Counted from the stretch's first letter, positions 7,282 through 14,481 are shown. The stretch is 14,574 nt of DNA from DTKY01 sp037440765 (GCA_037440765.1 JBBITL010000095.1:1-14574), one strand, 5' to 3'. The notes: generated by a model from the sequence alone, not told the origin. Program-made: numbers and translations.

Positions 7282-7560
7282 TTATGCGAAGAAGAGGGCC
7301 GGCGGCGGCGCCCGCCCGCGGGCTCCGAACCAGTGGCCGTCGCGCGGCCGGGCCTCATCCCGTGACTGTACCGGGACGGCTTCCGGGCAGACTGGCTCTA
7401 CGGAGGGAGCCTGCGGGCCAGGCAGAGCGGGCAACTTGCCCAAGTGGCATACGGTGCAGTCGGCGCTGTCGGCGTGAGAGTGGCCGTGGCGTTCTAAACA
7501 ATTGAAAAAAAGAAAGAAACAGAACGCAAACGCAGCCAGCAGAAAAGCTGTCTTGCGCAT
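7282..7560 (-). CDS. small His/Cys-rich membrane or periplasmic protein, putative metal-binding
   Basis: A 92-aa protein starting MRKTAFLLAAFAF, a positively charged start plus hydrophobic signal or anchor (~4-20). It continues with HGHSH (His 25, 27, 29) and CTVCH (Cys 35, Cys 38, His 39), a plausible metal site. The C-terminus ends in RGRAPPPALFFA; a terminal Arg-x-x-Pro-Pro element is common in small DUF2946/CopL-like proteins beside TonB receptors and metal exporters. Starts at ATG 7575 or 7572 are also possible and would place initiation just after the slt stop; none has a strong Shine-Dalgarno, suggesting coupling to slt translation. The TonB receptor follows by 41 nt. The function (metal binding, sensing or delivery) is inferred from residues and neighbourhood. 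Confidence 0.7.
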   Translation of the reverse strand: MRKTAFLLAAFAFCFFLFFNCLERHGHSHADSADCTVCHLGKLPALPGPQAPSVEPVCPEAVPVQSRDEARPRDGHWFGARGRAPPPALFFA

Positions 7561-7582
7561 TGCGGGTCTCATCATCGCGGCA

Positions 7583-9787
7583 CTATTCCCGCACGGCCGC
7601 CCCGCTCTGGGCGGACGTGCCCCTCCCCCCATAGATGCGCCTGTACATCCACGCGTTGCGGAGAACCGCCTGGACGTAGCCGCGTGTCTCGCTGAGCGGG
7701 ATGGACTCTATGAACTCGGCGGGCTCCCCGTATTCAGCCCACGTCAGCCACTGGTCGACCCGGCTCTTCCCGCCGTTGTAGGCCGCCAGCGCATGCTCAA
7801 GGTTTCCGCCGTACTGATCGAGCAGGTTCCGCAGGTAGAACGTTCCCAGCCGGATGTTCAGGCTGGCATTGAACAGGGAACGGGAGCCGTAGCCGGTAAT
7901 CTTCAGGCGGGCGGACAGGTCCCGTCCCGTGGCCGGCATTATCTGCATCAGGCCGCGCGCCCCGGCCCGCGAGACGGCGTCCGCGCCAAACTCCGATTCC
8001 TGGCGTATCAGCCCCGCCAGAAGGTAGAGGTCCAGGCCGCGGGCCTCAGCCTGTTGCTGAAGCGTGGCGCGGTACGGCAGCGGAAACCCAAGCCGCCAGA
8101 ACTCGGCCGGCGCGGCATCCAGCGGCACCGACAGGTAGCCGGCAAAGGCGCCCTTGATGTGGCGTATACCCTGGTCCGGCCGGTTCCTCTCCCCCGCCTG
8201 CCGGGCCAGCTCCAACGCCAGGACGTGGGCATCCCCGTTCCCTCCGGCCGCGTCCCGCAGCTCGGCGTCCGCCAGCGCTGACAGGCCCGCGTCATAGAGT
8301 AGCTGTGCGCGGCGGATGCGGCGGCGCGCGGCCGCACCCGGCTCGAAACTGAGCCGGGTGACGCGCGCGGGGACGATCCCGCCCAGCCGTTCCTCCGCCA
8401 GTTGCGCGTAGAAGCTGTTGGGAAAGCTCTGCACGATCTCGACGTAGCGGGCGCGCGCCTCCCCCTCGGACGTCCCGCCCAGCCTGCCGAGGAAGTACAG
8501 CGCCGCCGGGGCCTTCTCGCCCCGGGGGAAGCGGTTCAGGTGGTCGACGAGCAGGGCGGCGGCCCCGGAGCGCCGCTCTATGTATGCGCTCCAGGCGACT
8601 TTCCAATGGCAGTACTCGGCGCGCGGATCGGAGGGAAATTCCTGGTAGCAGGCTCGGAACAGAGGCTCGTAAGAGGCCGGCTCGTTCCGCAGAACGTAGT
8701 AGTTCCCTGCCCAGATCAGCGCGCTGAGGCGCCACTCTGACTTGGGGTGGCCGGCGCCAAGTTGTCCGGCGAAGTCCAGCATCTCAGCGGGCCTTTCCAT
8801 GCGCCGCGCGCACTGCACCATGTTGTAGAGCCTCTCGGCATCCGCCTCCGGGGAAACCGGGCGCAGGGCGCTCAGCCTCCGGAGCGCCGCCTCGGCCTCA
8901 CCGGCCTGGAAGCGCGCCGCCGCCGCACGCACCTGCGCCAGTTCCTTTTCGGCGCCGGCCAACTCCGCCGCCAGGGCTTCGTATTCCTTGCGCGCGCGCT
9001 GGTGATCGCCGCTGGCGAACCACTTCCCGGCCCTGGCCAGCATGTCCGCGGGCATGGGAGGCGGATAGGCCGGCCCGAGCGTCGTTCGCAGCCGCGCGAT
9101 CATCGCCGCTGCGGCCTCAGCCTCCTTGGCGTGCGGGAACTGGTAGTACACGCGTTGGGCGCAGGCGGCCGCGGCCGCCAAAGCGCCAGCCGCCTCGTGA
9201 GCGTTGGCCAGGATCAGTTCGCCCTCCGGCTGTGGCAGCGCCGTGTAACGGGCCCGCAGGACGCTGACCGCCTTCTGGGGCTCCCCGGCAGCCAGGTGGG
9301 CCTTGGCCTGAGCCGTGGCCGCCCTGCCCGCCAGCGGCGTGAAGGGCGCCGACGCGGGTACGGATTCCAGCCTCCGGACGGCGGCCTCCGTGTTGGAGAG
9401 CCCGGCGTAGGCTAGTCCGAGGTAGTAACTCAGGTAGTCGGAAATCTCTCCGAGCCGCGGCGCGGCGGCCTCCAGGCGGCTAACGGCGCTCGCGTATTCG
9501 CCGCGCTCGGCCTCACTCACCCCCACCGCCAGCAGGGCCAGGGCCCCGTTCACGCGCTTGGGATCCTGTTCGGCGAACCGGAGCAGCGCCTGGCGGCGGG
9601 CCGGCGTGGGCGACTCCCGGTACTGGCGCGCCAGCGGCGCCAGCGCCTGCGCGTGCAGGGCGAGGGCGCCGGCCAACAACAGCGCTGCACAACCGGCAAG
9701 AAACGCAGAGCTTAAGCGGGCTGAGCCCGCCTGAACCAACCCGCTAAACCAGCGGACCCGGATAGGATGGGCCGAGCGAGGCAGCAT
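7583..9787 (-). CDS. slt: soluble lytic murein transglycosylase with TPR-like repeats
   Basis: A periplasmic Slt70-type enzyme that cleaves the MurNAc-GlcNAc bond of peptidoglycan, releasing 1,6-anhydro products. A hydrophobic export segment (SSAFLAGCAALLLAGALALHAQA) is followed by ~500 residues of Ala-rich TPR-like helical repeats, the superhelical ring of the family. The C-terminal SLT domain has the catalytic Glu in IRQESEF (codon 7999-7997), then GARGLMQIMPATG, LNIRLGTFYL and ALAAYNGG. Start choice: ATG 9787 overlaps the end of the upstream gene by 44 nt and gives a long n-region. TTG 9739, just after that gene's stop, would give a more standard signal peptide (VQAGSAR then hydrophobic). 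Neither has a good Shine-Dalgarno. The small His/Cys gene follows within about 25 nt. Family call is secure; the start is not. Confidence 0.94.
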   Translation of the reverse strand: MLPRSAHPIRVRWFSGLVQAGSARLSSAFLAGCAALLLAGALALHAQALAPLARQYRESPTPARRQALLRFAEQDPKRVNGALALLAVGVSEAERGEYASAVSRLEAAAPRLGEISDYLSYYLGLAYAGLSNTEAAVRRLESVPASAPFTPLAGRAATAQAKAHLAAGEPQKAVSVLRARYTALPQPEGELILANAHEAAGALAAAAACAQRVYYQFPHAKEAEAAAAMIARLRTTLGPAYPPPMPADMLARAGKWFASGDHQRARKEYEALAAELAGAEKELAQVRAAAARFQAGEAEAALRRLSALRPVSPEADAERLYNMVQCARRMERPAEMLDFAGQLGAGHPKSEWRLSALIWAGNYYVLRNEPASYEPLFRACYQEFPSDPRAEYCHWKVAWSAYIERRSGAAALLVDHLNRFPRGEKAPAALYFLGRLGGTSEGEARARYVEIVQSFPNSFYAQLAEERLGGIVPARVTRLSFEPGAAARRRIRRAQLLYDAGLSALADAELRDAAGGNGDAHVLALELARQAGERNRPDQGIRHIKGAFAGYLSVPLDAAPAEFWRLGFPLPYRATLQQQAEARGLDLYLLAGLIRQESEFGADAVSRAGARGLMQIMPATGRDLSARLKITGYGSRSLFNASLNIRLGTFYLRNLLDQYGGNLEHALAAYNGGKSRVDQWLTWAEYGEPAEFIESIPLSETRGYVQAVLRNAWMYRRIYGGRGTSAQSGAAVRE

Positions 9788-10859
9788 CGTTATTCGCCAG
9801 CGTGCGGACCAGTTCCATATGCAGGTAGTCCGGCATCGATTCACAGGGCGTCAGAAAATCACGCCGGTAGGTCTCTCGCGCGCCTTCGATCTCGTCTCGC
9901 AGGGCCGCGTAGAGGTCGCCTTGCGCGCGGCCGGCTCTCACCTTGGCGGACTTGTACAGCCGCATCTCAGCGACCCTGGCGCGCGCGAACCGCTGAGACC
10001 GCAGGTGGAACTGCCGGTCGGCTTCCGGGATCAAGGACCAGTCCGGCTCGGAGGAGGCGATCCGCAGAATCCTCTCCGGGATAGCAGCTTCCCCCGCCGG
10101 AGGCGCCACAACCGGCCCGCCCGGAGCTGGTGCCTGGCACTCCAGGGTCAGGCCGGCGAGCATGGTCAGCAACTCAAGACCTCCGGCATCCGGCTCGGCA
10201 TCCGCACTCGCCGCGCAAAGCAAGCCCACCGTCTTGCCGCGCACCACCACGGGGAAAATCCCCGCCTTCTTGTCGGGGTCCTCTCCGAGGAAAGCCGCAA
10301 GCTGTTCGGACAGTTCCTCGGCCGTGCGGACAGCCAGCACGGCGCTGGCTCCCTCCACCGCGCTGACCAGCGCCGGAGCCGAAGCCAGGGGAATCACCGT
10401 GTCGGCCAGTTGGCCTCCGGAGTCGTCGGCGAAGTCACGCGATCCGTCGCACCGCAGCACCGGACCGTCGACTGCGATAATGGCCGCCCGCCGGCAGAAG
10501 GCGCCTGCGGCGTCCAACAGGCTCGCATGCATCTCGGCGCCGGCCGTGCTCCTGCGGACGCGGCGCAGCAGATGGTTGAAGCGGTCCCCGAAGTCCCTCC
10601 ACAGCCGCCGGCGCAATTCCGAGACGCGCAGTTCCATTTCCCGGGCGAAGGCATCCTCCACCCGCGCCGTGGCCTCCCGGAAGCGCTCCTCGATGACGTG
10701 CTCGACGTGGTCCTTCCAGCCTGCGGCTATCTGCTCCTCCAGCCGCGTGACGTGAAGCTGCCAGGCGGCGGCGATCTGGTCGTGCGCGGTGGCGCGCTGT
10801 TCCTCCAGGGTCTCCCGGAGTCCGGCTGCTGCTGGGGAAGGCGATGCTGTATTTTCCAT
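9744..10859 (-). CDS. coiled-coil/GAF-like protein with conserved C-terminal domain, function unknown
   Basis: A 371-aa protein without signal peptide, probably cytoplasmic. Residues ~10-107 form a charged amphipathic coiled coil (LEEQRATAHDQIAAAW, VIEERFREATARVEDAFAREME). Residues ~108-250 resemble a GAF-type sensor fold, with alternating hydrophobic strands (AAIIAVDGPVLRCDG, SAVLAVRTAEEL, GIFPVVVRGKTVGLLCAAS). Residues ~284-371 form a helical domain with FHLRSQRFARARVAEMRLY, YRRDFL, DYLHMELVRTLANNDAA and a terminal YPGPLV. This C-terminal pattern looks conserved in acidobacterial proteins from memory, unverified. Its 3' end overlaps the slt frame if slt starts at ATG 9787. It may sense a ligand or dimerise, but no output domain (kinase, cyclase, HTH) is present. 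GAF assignment is by eye. Confidence 0.82.
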   Translation of the reverse strand: MENTASPSPAAAGLRETLEEQRATAHDQIAAAWQLHVTRLEEQIAAGWKDHVEHVIEERFREATARVEDAFAREMELRVSELRRRLWRDFGDRFNHLLRRVRRSTAGAEMHASLLDAAGAFCRRAAIIAVDGPVLRCDGSRDFADDSGGQLADTVIPLASAPALVSAVEGASAVLAVRTAEELSEQLAAFLGEDPDKKAGIFPVVVRGKTVGLLCAASADAEPDAGGLELLTMLAGLTLECQAPAPGGPVVAPPAGEAAIPERILRIASSEPDWSLIPEADRQFHLRSQRFARARVAEMRLYKSAKVRAGRAQGDLYAALRDEIEGARETYRRDFLTPCESMPDYLHMELVRTLANNDAASLGPSYPGPLV

Positions 10860-10890
10860 GGATGTGCGGGGCTCGACCTCTTACAGGGCC

Positions 10891-10896
10891 ATTCTA
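10891..10896 (-). promoter_or_regulatory. possible -10 promoter element (TAGAAT)
   Basis: TAGAAT on the minus strand lies about 32 nt upstream of the coiled-coil/GAF-like gene, in the 62-nt gap after the AsmA-like gene. It would allow separate transcription of that gene, slt and the metal module. No good -35 is visible at 16-18 bp spacing. Confidence 0.3.
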
Positions 10897-10921
10897 CCAG
10901 CCGAGGGCGGCAGGCGTAACT

Positions 10922-13279
10922 TCAGGGTGACGGACGCGCTTCGGTCTCCGACACGGCCAGCGGCCTCAGGCTGCCGGCCAGGCGCATGCGCCGGCCCGCG
11001 CCGGTCAGATCTACCTGCAGGCGATCATCCTCGTCCGTGCCGCCCTGCCCGATCAGCACCTCGCCGCCGTCCACCAGCCGGACAGCCGACAGCTCCACGC
11101 GAGGGCGCCTGCGATCCCACCGCACGCTCCACGCGCCGGCCAGCGAAAGGGGCGGAGCATCCTCGCTCAGGATCGCTCCGTCCGTGCGGAAGCTCCCCTC
11201 GGCCCGCAGGTTTCGCCGCAGGTCCTCACCGAAGCCGGCGGTGCTGATCACGCCGTCCCCCGCCAGTCTTCCCCCCTTCCAGGCCGCGGTTTCCAGCCTG
11301 CCGCCCAGCCGGAAGGAGGGCTCCGGCCCTCTGAGGTCCACGCTGAGGTGACCTTCCAGGACGCCGCCCGCGGCGCGGGCCGCGAACCGCGGTACATCCA
11401 CATACGGTCCGTCCCAGAAGAAGTCCAACTTGACCGATTCGATCGGCTCCCCGGCCATCTCGAGCGAGTCAACCTCGATTGAGCCCTGGGCGCCCCTGTC
11501 CCGCAGCCAGTCCGGAAGGCCGGCTCGGGGCAGGCGAAGCGTTCTTGAAATAAGGCCTCGCCGGGGCCGGAGCGTCGGCGCCATGAGTCTTTCGAGGTCG
11601 GAGCCGCGCAGGCTCGCAAGACGCAGGGCCACTCGGTGCGGCCGCTCGGCGCCAGGATGGTACTCATAGCTTCCGCCGACCTCCAGGCCACCGGCTTCCG
11701 CCTCGATGGCGCTCACCTGAACCCTCTCCCCGCGCAGCAGGACCTTCGCCGACCGCAGTTCCAGCGGCACGGCGACTCCCGGCAGTTCCACCTGCGTGCC
11801 GCGGAGATGGAGGGCGCCCGACCAGGCGCCGTCTGACTCGCCTTCGCGGTGGTACGCCAGCCGTCCATCCCACGCGCCGCCGCGCAAATCCGGAACGAAG
11901 GCAGGCTTGGGGATGCCGGGCACAGGCCCGCCGCCGGACTGGAGCGCGGCTATGCTCATCCCCGCTGTCGCCAGCCTCAGGTCGGTCTGCCGCTTCCGGA
12001 TCAGGTAATCGAACTGTACTGTCGCCTGGCCTCGCTCACCCACTGCGACGGCGGCCGGTGGCATCCGGACACGGTCTCTTTCCAGGACCAGCCGGGCCTC
12101 CCCCAGCAGCACGGGCGGGCTTCCCGGCGCGCGGATGGAGGTTCCGTCGAGCGAGATGCTGCCTTGCATGCCCTCCTCGGGCGTGTAGGTGACGGCCCCG
12201 GAAACCGCCCCCTCCACTCGCACGTCGCGCGCGATGTCCGCCCCCATGTGCCGGGCCACGTCCACCAGCGGCGGTATGGCGAGGCCGTTCATGGTGAGGC
12301 TCGCGGCCCACTGCGGGTGCGCCAGGTAGTCGGTTACACGGAACTGCACGGCGAGGGCAGCCCTGGCGGAGGGAACGGTCTCCAGATCCAGGTTTTGCCT
12401 GATCAGGTCAAGCGTGCCTTGAAAGTCAAGCGGACCCCCTTTGGCATACGGCGGCAGCAGGTCCCAGCGGTGGATGTCATCGAGCGTGAGTGTCCCGGAG
12501 ACCTGCAGGGCCGACAGCGGGCCGCGGAGCCTCGACCGGCCGCTGACCTGTCCGTGCACGCCCAGGTCGCGGCCATAGATCAGAGTCACCAGCTCGCCGA
12601 GCGAGGTCCGGTCCAGGACGATATCGAACTCCAGGGTCCCGGCCGGCGCGGGCTCCGGGCGCCACCGGCCGCGCCCCCTTATCGTGCCGAAGCCGCGCGC
12701 CGTCCGGTCCGACCGGGTGGGGTCGCCCGTAAACTCCAGGCCGAAGGCCTCCCCGTGGCGGTCTGGCGGATTCAGGTCGAAGTCGGTGTTGCTGAAGTAG
12801 AAGACCGATTTCACGCCTCCGGTCTTGAAATTCAGGCGCCCGCCGCGCACCGCAACACGCGGGAAGCGGGCCGCCGAGGGGAGGTTCAACAGCGGCTGGA
12901 AGTTCCAGGGTCCGTCCGCCGTCCTGGCCAGGTTCACGCTGGGATCCTGGAGCGTGAGGCTGGAGAACTCGAGCCTGCCTGCCAGCAGTCCCGCCAGGCT
13001 GACCCGTGCGTCAATGGAGCCGACGTAGGCGAAGGGTTCCGCGCCGGCCGCGGGGTCGTCGTGGATCACCACGTCCAGCAGGGAGAAGCCCGGCCCTCCG
13101 AAAAGCCTGAAACGCGCCGCCCCCATCTCGATCTTGCGGTGCAGCGAGCGCTCCAGGGCCATACGAATGCGGTCCCCGAAACGGTCCGCGCTCAGGTAGG
13201 GGGCAGCCAGCCCGGCCAGCGCCACCCCGAGCACGCCCGACAGCACCCAGCGCCGGGTTCGGAGCCTGCGGGGTTTCAT
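10922..13279 (-). CDS. AsmA-like envelope protein
   Basis: A 785-aa inner-membrane-anchored periplasmic protein of the AsmA/TamB-like superfamily, whose members form long hydrophobic grooves thought to move phospholipids between envelope membranes. A basic N-terminus (KPRRLRTRR) leads into a single hydrophobic anchor (~10-30). The AsmA N-terminal pattern follows: an amphipathic helix FGDRIRMALERSLHRKIEMG, then FSLLDVVIHDD, IDARVSLAGLLAGRLEFSSLTLQDPSVNLAR and GPWNFQPLL. The rest is repetitive beta-strand text (LSALQVSGTLTLDDI, SGAVTYTPEEGMQGSISLDG, GGVLEGHLSVDLRG) as expected for a beta-taco fold. The frame also allows GTG 13285. I chose ATG 13279 because AGG lies 5 nt before it and nothing similar precedes GTG. 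The SagB-like gene ends 36 nt upstream, so co-transcription is likely. Confidence 0.9.
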   Translation of the reverse strand: MKPRRLRTRRWVLSGVLGVALAGLAAPYLSADRFGDRIRMALERSLHRKIEMGAARFRLFGGPGFSLLDVVIHDDPAAGAEPFAYVGSIDARVSLAGLLAGRLEFSSLTLQDPSVNLARTADGPWNFQPLLNLPSAARFPRVAVRGGRLNFKTGGVKSVFYFSNTDFDLNPPDRHGEAFGLEFTGDPTRSDRTARGFGTIRGRGRWRPEPAPAGTLEFDIVLDRTSLGELVTLIYGRDLGVHGQVSGRSRLRGPLSALQVSGTLTLDDIHRWDLLPPYAKGGPLDFQGTLDLIRQNLDLETVPSARAALAVQFRVTDYLAHPQWAASLTMNGLAIPPLVDVARHMGADIARDVRVEGAVSGAVTYTPEEGMQGSISLDGTSIRAPGSPPVLLGEARLVLERDRVRMPPAAVAVGERGQATVQFDYLIRKRQTDLRLATAGMSIAALQSGGGPVPGIPKPAFVPDLRGGAWDGRLAYHREGESDGAWSGALHLRGTQVELPGVAVPLELRSAKVLLRGERVQVSAIEAEAGGLEVGGSYEYHPGAERPHRVALRLASLRGSDLERLMAPTLRPRRGLISRTLRLPRAGLPDWLRDRGAQGSIEVDSLEMAGEPIESVKLDFFWDGPYVDVPRFAARAAGGVLEGHLSVDLRGPEPSFRLGGRLETAAWKGGRLAGDGVISTAGFGEDLRRNLRAEGSFRTDGAILSEDAPPLSLAGAWSVRWDRRRPRVELSAVRLVDGGEVLIGQGGTDEDDRLQVDLTGAGRRMRLAGSLRPLAVSETEARPSP

Positions 13280-13315
13280 GTCCACCTGTGCCCGTGACGG
13301 CCCCGCACCGGGCCG

Positions 13316-13975
13316 CTACTTCCTCGGGTACCCCACGGTGTGGGCGAAGGTGACGTGCTGGTCCGGCCGCAGGTTCATGGCCTTGCCCAGGGCCTCCCGG
13401 TCCACCAGCGCCCGGAACACCGAGACCAGACCTTCGGAGGCGCAGAACAAGTACACGTTCTGCCCGATGAAAGCGGCGTCGGCCGCGGCCCAGACGGGCC
13501 TGTCCTCGGGCTTCGCCGTCGCCATCCTGGCGTAATCGGCCACGTAGACGAGGTTCAGCGGAGCTTCTCCCGCGAAAGCCTGCGTGCCGGTCCGGGCGCG
13601 CAGGTCGGAGGCGAGCACGAACTTCAGCCGATGCGGCCCGGGCTCGTACAGATACAGGCCGTCAGCCATGGCGAGGTAGACGTCGATCTCCTGCCGGTTG
13701 GAGGCCGACGGGGCCGTTCTTCTTCCATCCGGGCGGTTCACTCCCCAGGCGGCCCACAGCAGGTTGGAGAGCACCGGTAGCGGCAGTCGCTCCGCGCTGA
13801 ACTCCCTGCCGCTCTGCCTGGCCTTGAGGGCCTGGAACAGAGGCATCCCGCCTTCCATGGCCGGCTTGGGAAGCTCGATGTCTTTCTGGGCCAGCCCGGG
13901 GACGGGCGCCAGGCAGGCCGCCAGCGCGAGCGCGGCCGTCGCCGCGCGGAAGGGAGCGGCGATAAAGGCAGTCAT
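13316..13975 (-). CDS. secreted SagB-type nitroreductase-like oxidoreductase
   Basis: A 219-aa protein with a signal peptide (~1-30: hydrophobic AATAALALAACLAPVPGLAQ). The FMN-dependent nitroreductase/SagB-ThcOx-like fold follows: LFQALKARQSGREFSAERL at 47-64, LSNLLWAAWGVNRPDGRRT at 69-87, PSASNRQEIDVYLAM at 89-103, DGLYLYEP at 105-112, a central LNLVYVADY at 140-148, then AAFIGQNVYLFCASEGL at 167-183 and TVGYP at 213-217. Cytoplasmic SagB enzymes oxidise azolines in RiPP maturation, but no cyclodehydratase or precursor peptide is adjacent, so this stand-alone exported form probably has another substrate. The frame extends to 13993. I chose ATG 13975 because AGGGGTG lies about 7 nt upstream and it begins a clean signal peptide. 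FMN binding and export are inferred. Confidence 0.88.
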   Translation of the reverse strand: MTAFIAAPFRAATAALALAACLAPVPGLAQKDIELPKPAMEGGMPLFQALKARQSGREFSAERLPLPVLSNLLWAAWGVNRPDGRRTAPSASNRQEIDVYLAMADGLYLYEPGPHRLKFVLASDLRARTGTQAFAGEAPLNLVYVADYARMATAKPEDRPVWAAADAAFIGQNVYLFCASEGLVSVFRALVDREALGKAMNLRPDQHVTFAHTVGYPRK

Positions 13976-13991
13976 GGTGGTCACCCCTAGC

Positions 13992-14019
13992 ATTCTAACC
14001 TACCGGCGACAGCGGTCGA
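13992..14019 (-). promoter_or_regulatory. possible sigma70-type promoter before the SagB-like gene
   Basis: On the minus strand TCGACC (14019-14014, 4 of 6 matches to TTGACA), a 16-nt spacer and TAGAAT (13997-13992, 5 of 6 to TATAAT). Transcription would start near 13985, only about 10 nt before ATG 13975, which cuts into the Shine-Dalgarno region. The -10 therefore fits best with a very short leader, or the match is chance. Confidence 0.35.
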
Positions 14020-14145
14020 GTACGCGCATCGGATCTGTCCGGCCTCAACCGGAAACAGAGGAGGAAGCGTCGCTGCACAGGGCCGCGCCTTGCGACAGGA
14101 GAGCCTCGCTTGTCTCGCTTCGATGTCCGTGCCTGATCAAAGAGG
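14020..14145. other. non-coding gap with no recognised feature
   Basis: About 125 nt between the putative promoter of the SagB-like gene and the tRNA fragment. Open frames crossing it run through the tRNA fragment and lack ribosome-binding sites. I see no Rho-independent terminator: there are short GC-rich repeats such as two copies of TCGCTT near 14105-14121, but no stem followed by a T-tract. Confidence 0.5.
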
Positions 14146-14195
14146 TGGTGGGCCCGACAGAACTCGAATCTGTGACCTCTACCGTGTCAAGGAAG
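14146..14195 (-). pseudogene. 3' fragment of a tRNA-Val(GAC) gene, probable integration site
   Basis: Read on the minus strand, the 3' part of a tRNA is complete. The anticodon loop is TTGACAC (14190-14184) with anticodon GAC, and the 3' anticodon stem GGTAG faces CTTCC with one T-T mismatch. A 5-nt variable loop AGGTC follows, then a perfect 5-bp T stem around a canonical TTCGAGT loop (14173-14157), the acceptor strand CGGGCCC, discriminator A and an encoded CCA (14148-14146). A partner GGGCCCG acceptor strand and a normal D arm are missing upstream, where the sequence changes to a palindrome. This is not a functional tRNA as it stands. Keeping only the 3' end is what an attR-type duplication leaves when an element integrates into a tRNA gene. 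Confidence 0.75.
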
Positions 14196-14219
14196 TACTC
14201 CAGAACCAGTATTCCTTGA
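14187..14219. repeat. 12-bp inverted repeat with 8-nt centre, possible recombinase core site
   Basis: TCAAGGAA-(G)-TACT, the 8-nt centre CCAGAACC, then AGTA-TTCCTTGA: twelve paired bases per arm with a single unpaired G in the left arm. The left arm overlaps the anticodon loop of the tRNA fragment (CCTTGA on the minus strand). Arm and spacer sizes fit a tyrosine-recombinase core site, but the structure could also be an RNA hairpin or a degenerate D arm, since TACT/AGTA with a GG-containing loop occupies the D-arm position. Confidence 0.6.
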
Positions 14220-14360
14220 GTTGTCTGCCACTCAGGTCCGGTTGTCCCACCTTCCGGCGTCCAACTGGAGTCCAAACTCACCACCTGCCAGCCTGTCGCC
14301 ATTCCCTACGTGGACTACACGATATGCCGGTATAACCCACGTGCGCTCATACGGATGGGA

Positions 14361-14396
14361 GGACGGCAGCTATGGAAGGGTTTCCAGACGCCGTCC
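14361..14396. repeat. nested hairpin (7-bp outer, 5-bp inner stem)
   Basis: Outer arms GGACGGC (14361-14367) and GCCGTCC (14390-14396) enclose an inner stem TGGAA/TTCCA with loop GGGT and a 5/3-nt internal loop. No T-tract follows, so it is not a simple terminator. It could be structured leader RNA or a protein-binding site. Confidence 0.5.
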
Positions 14397-14414
14397 TGTC
14401 CTTTCGCCACGGCG

Positions 14415-14481
14415 TGCGCCAAGGACAAGATCTTCCGACTCCTATATATGGACGAACGAAGAACGCGCCACCCTTGGCGCA
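14415..14481. repeat. 10-bp perfect inverted repeat, 47-nt spacer
   Basis: TGCGCCAAGG (14415-14424) is the exact reverse complement of CCTTGGCGCA (14472-14481). The enclosed 47 nt include an AT-rich CTATATATG. The function is unknown; the arms could bind a dimeric regulator or recombinase, or close a long RNA stem upstream of the start codon at 14553. Confidence 0.5.

Noticed and set aside
9819..10919. Long + strand open frame (366 codons) opposite the coiled-coil/GAF-like gene
   Set aside because: Random-looking translation without ribosome-binding site; the minus-strand protein has an ordered coiled coil and conserved-looking motifs.
11849..13297. Long + strand open frame (482 codons) opposite the AsmA-like gene
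   Set aside because: Composition is Arg/Gly/His/Gln-rich with no domain pattern, typical of an antisense shadow in high-GC DNA; the minus frame has clear AsmA features.
13316..13975. RiPP (thiazole/oxazole peptide) cluster around the SagB-like gene
   Set aside because: No cyclodehydratase, precursor peptide or transporter is adjacent, and the protein carries a signal peptide.
14146..14221. Complete functional tRNA-Val
   Set aside because: A TACT/AGTA D-arm-like hairpin is present, but the 7 nt at the expected 5' end do not pair with CGGGCCC, and the anticodon stem has a T-T mismatch.
14045..14335. Short open frames on both strands crossing the tRNA fragment
   Set aside because: They translate tRNA and palindrome sequence (for example the + frame PDRTRICDL); such frames are a common annotation artefact.
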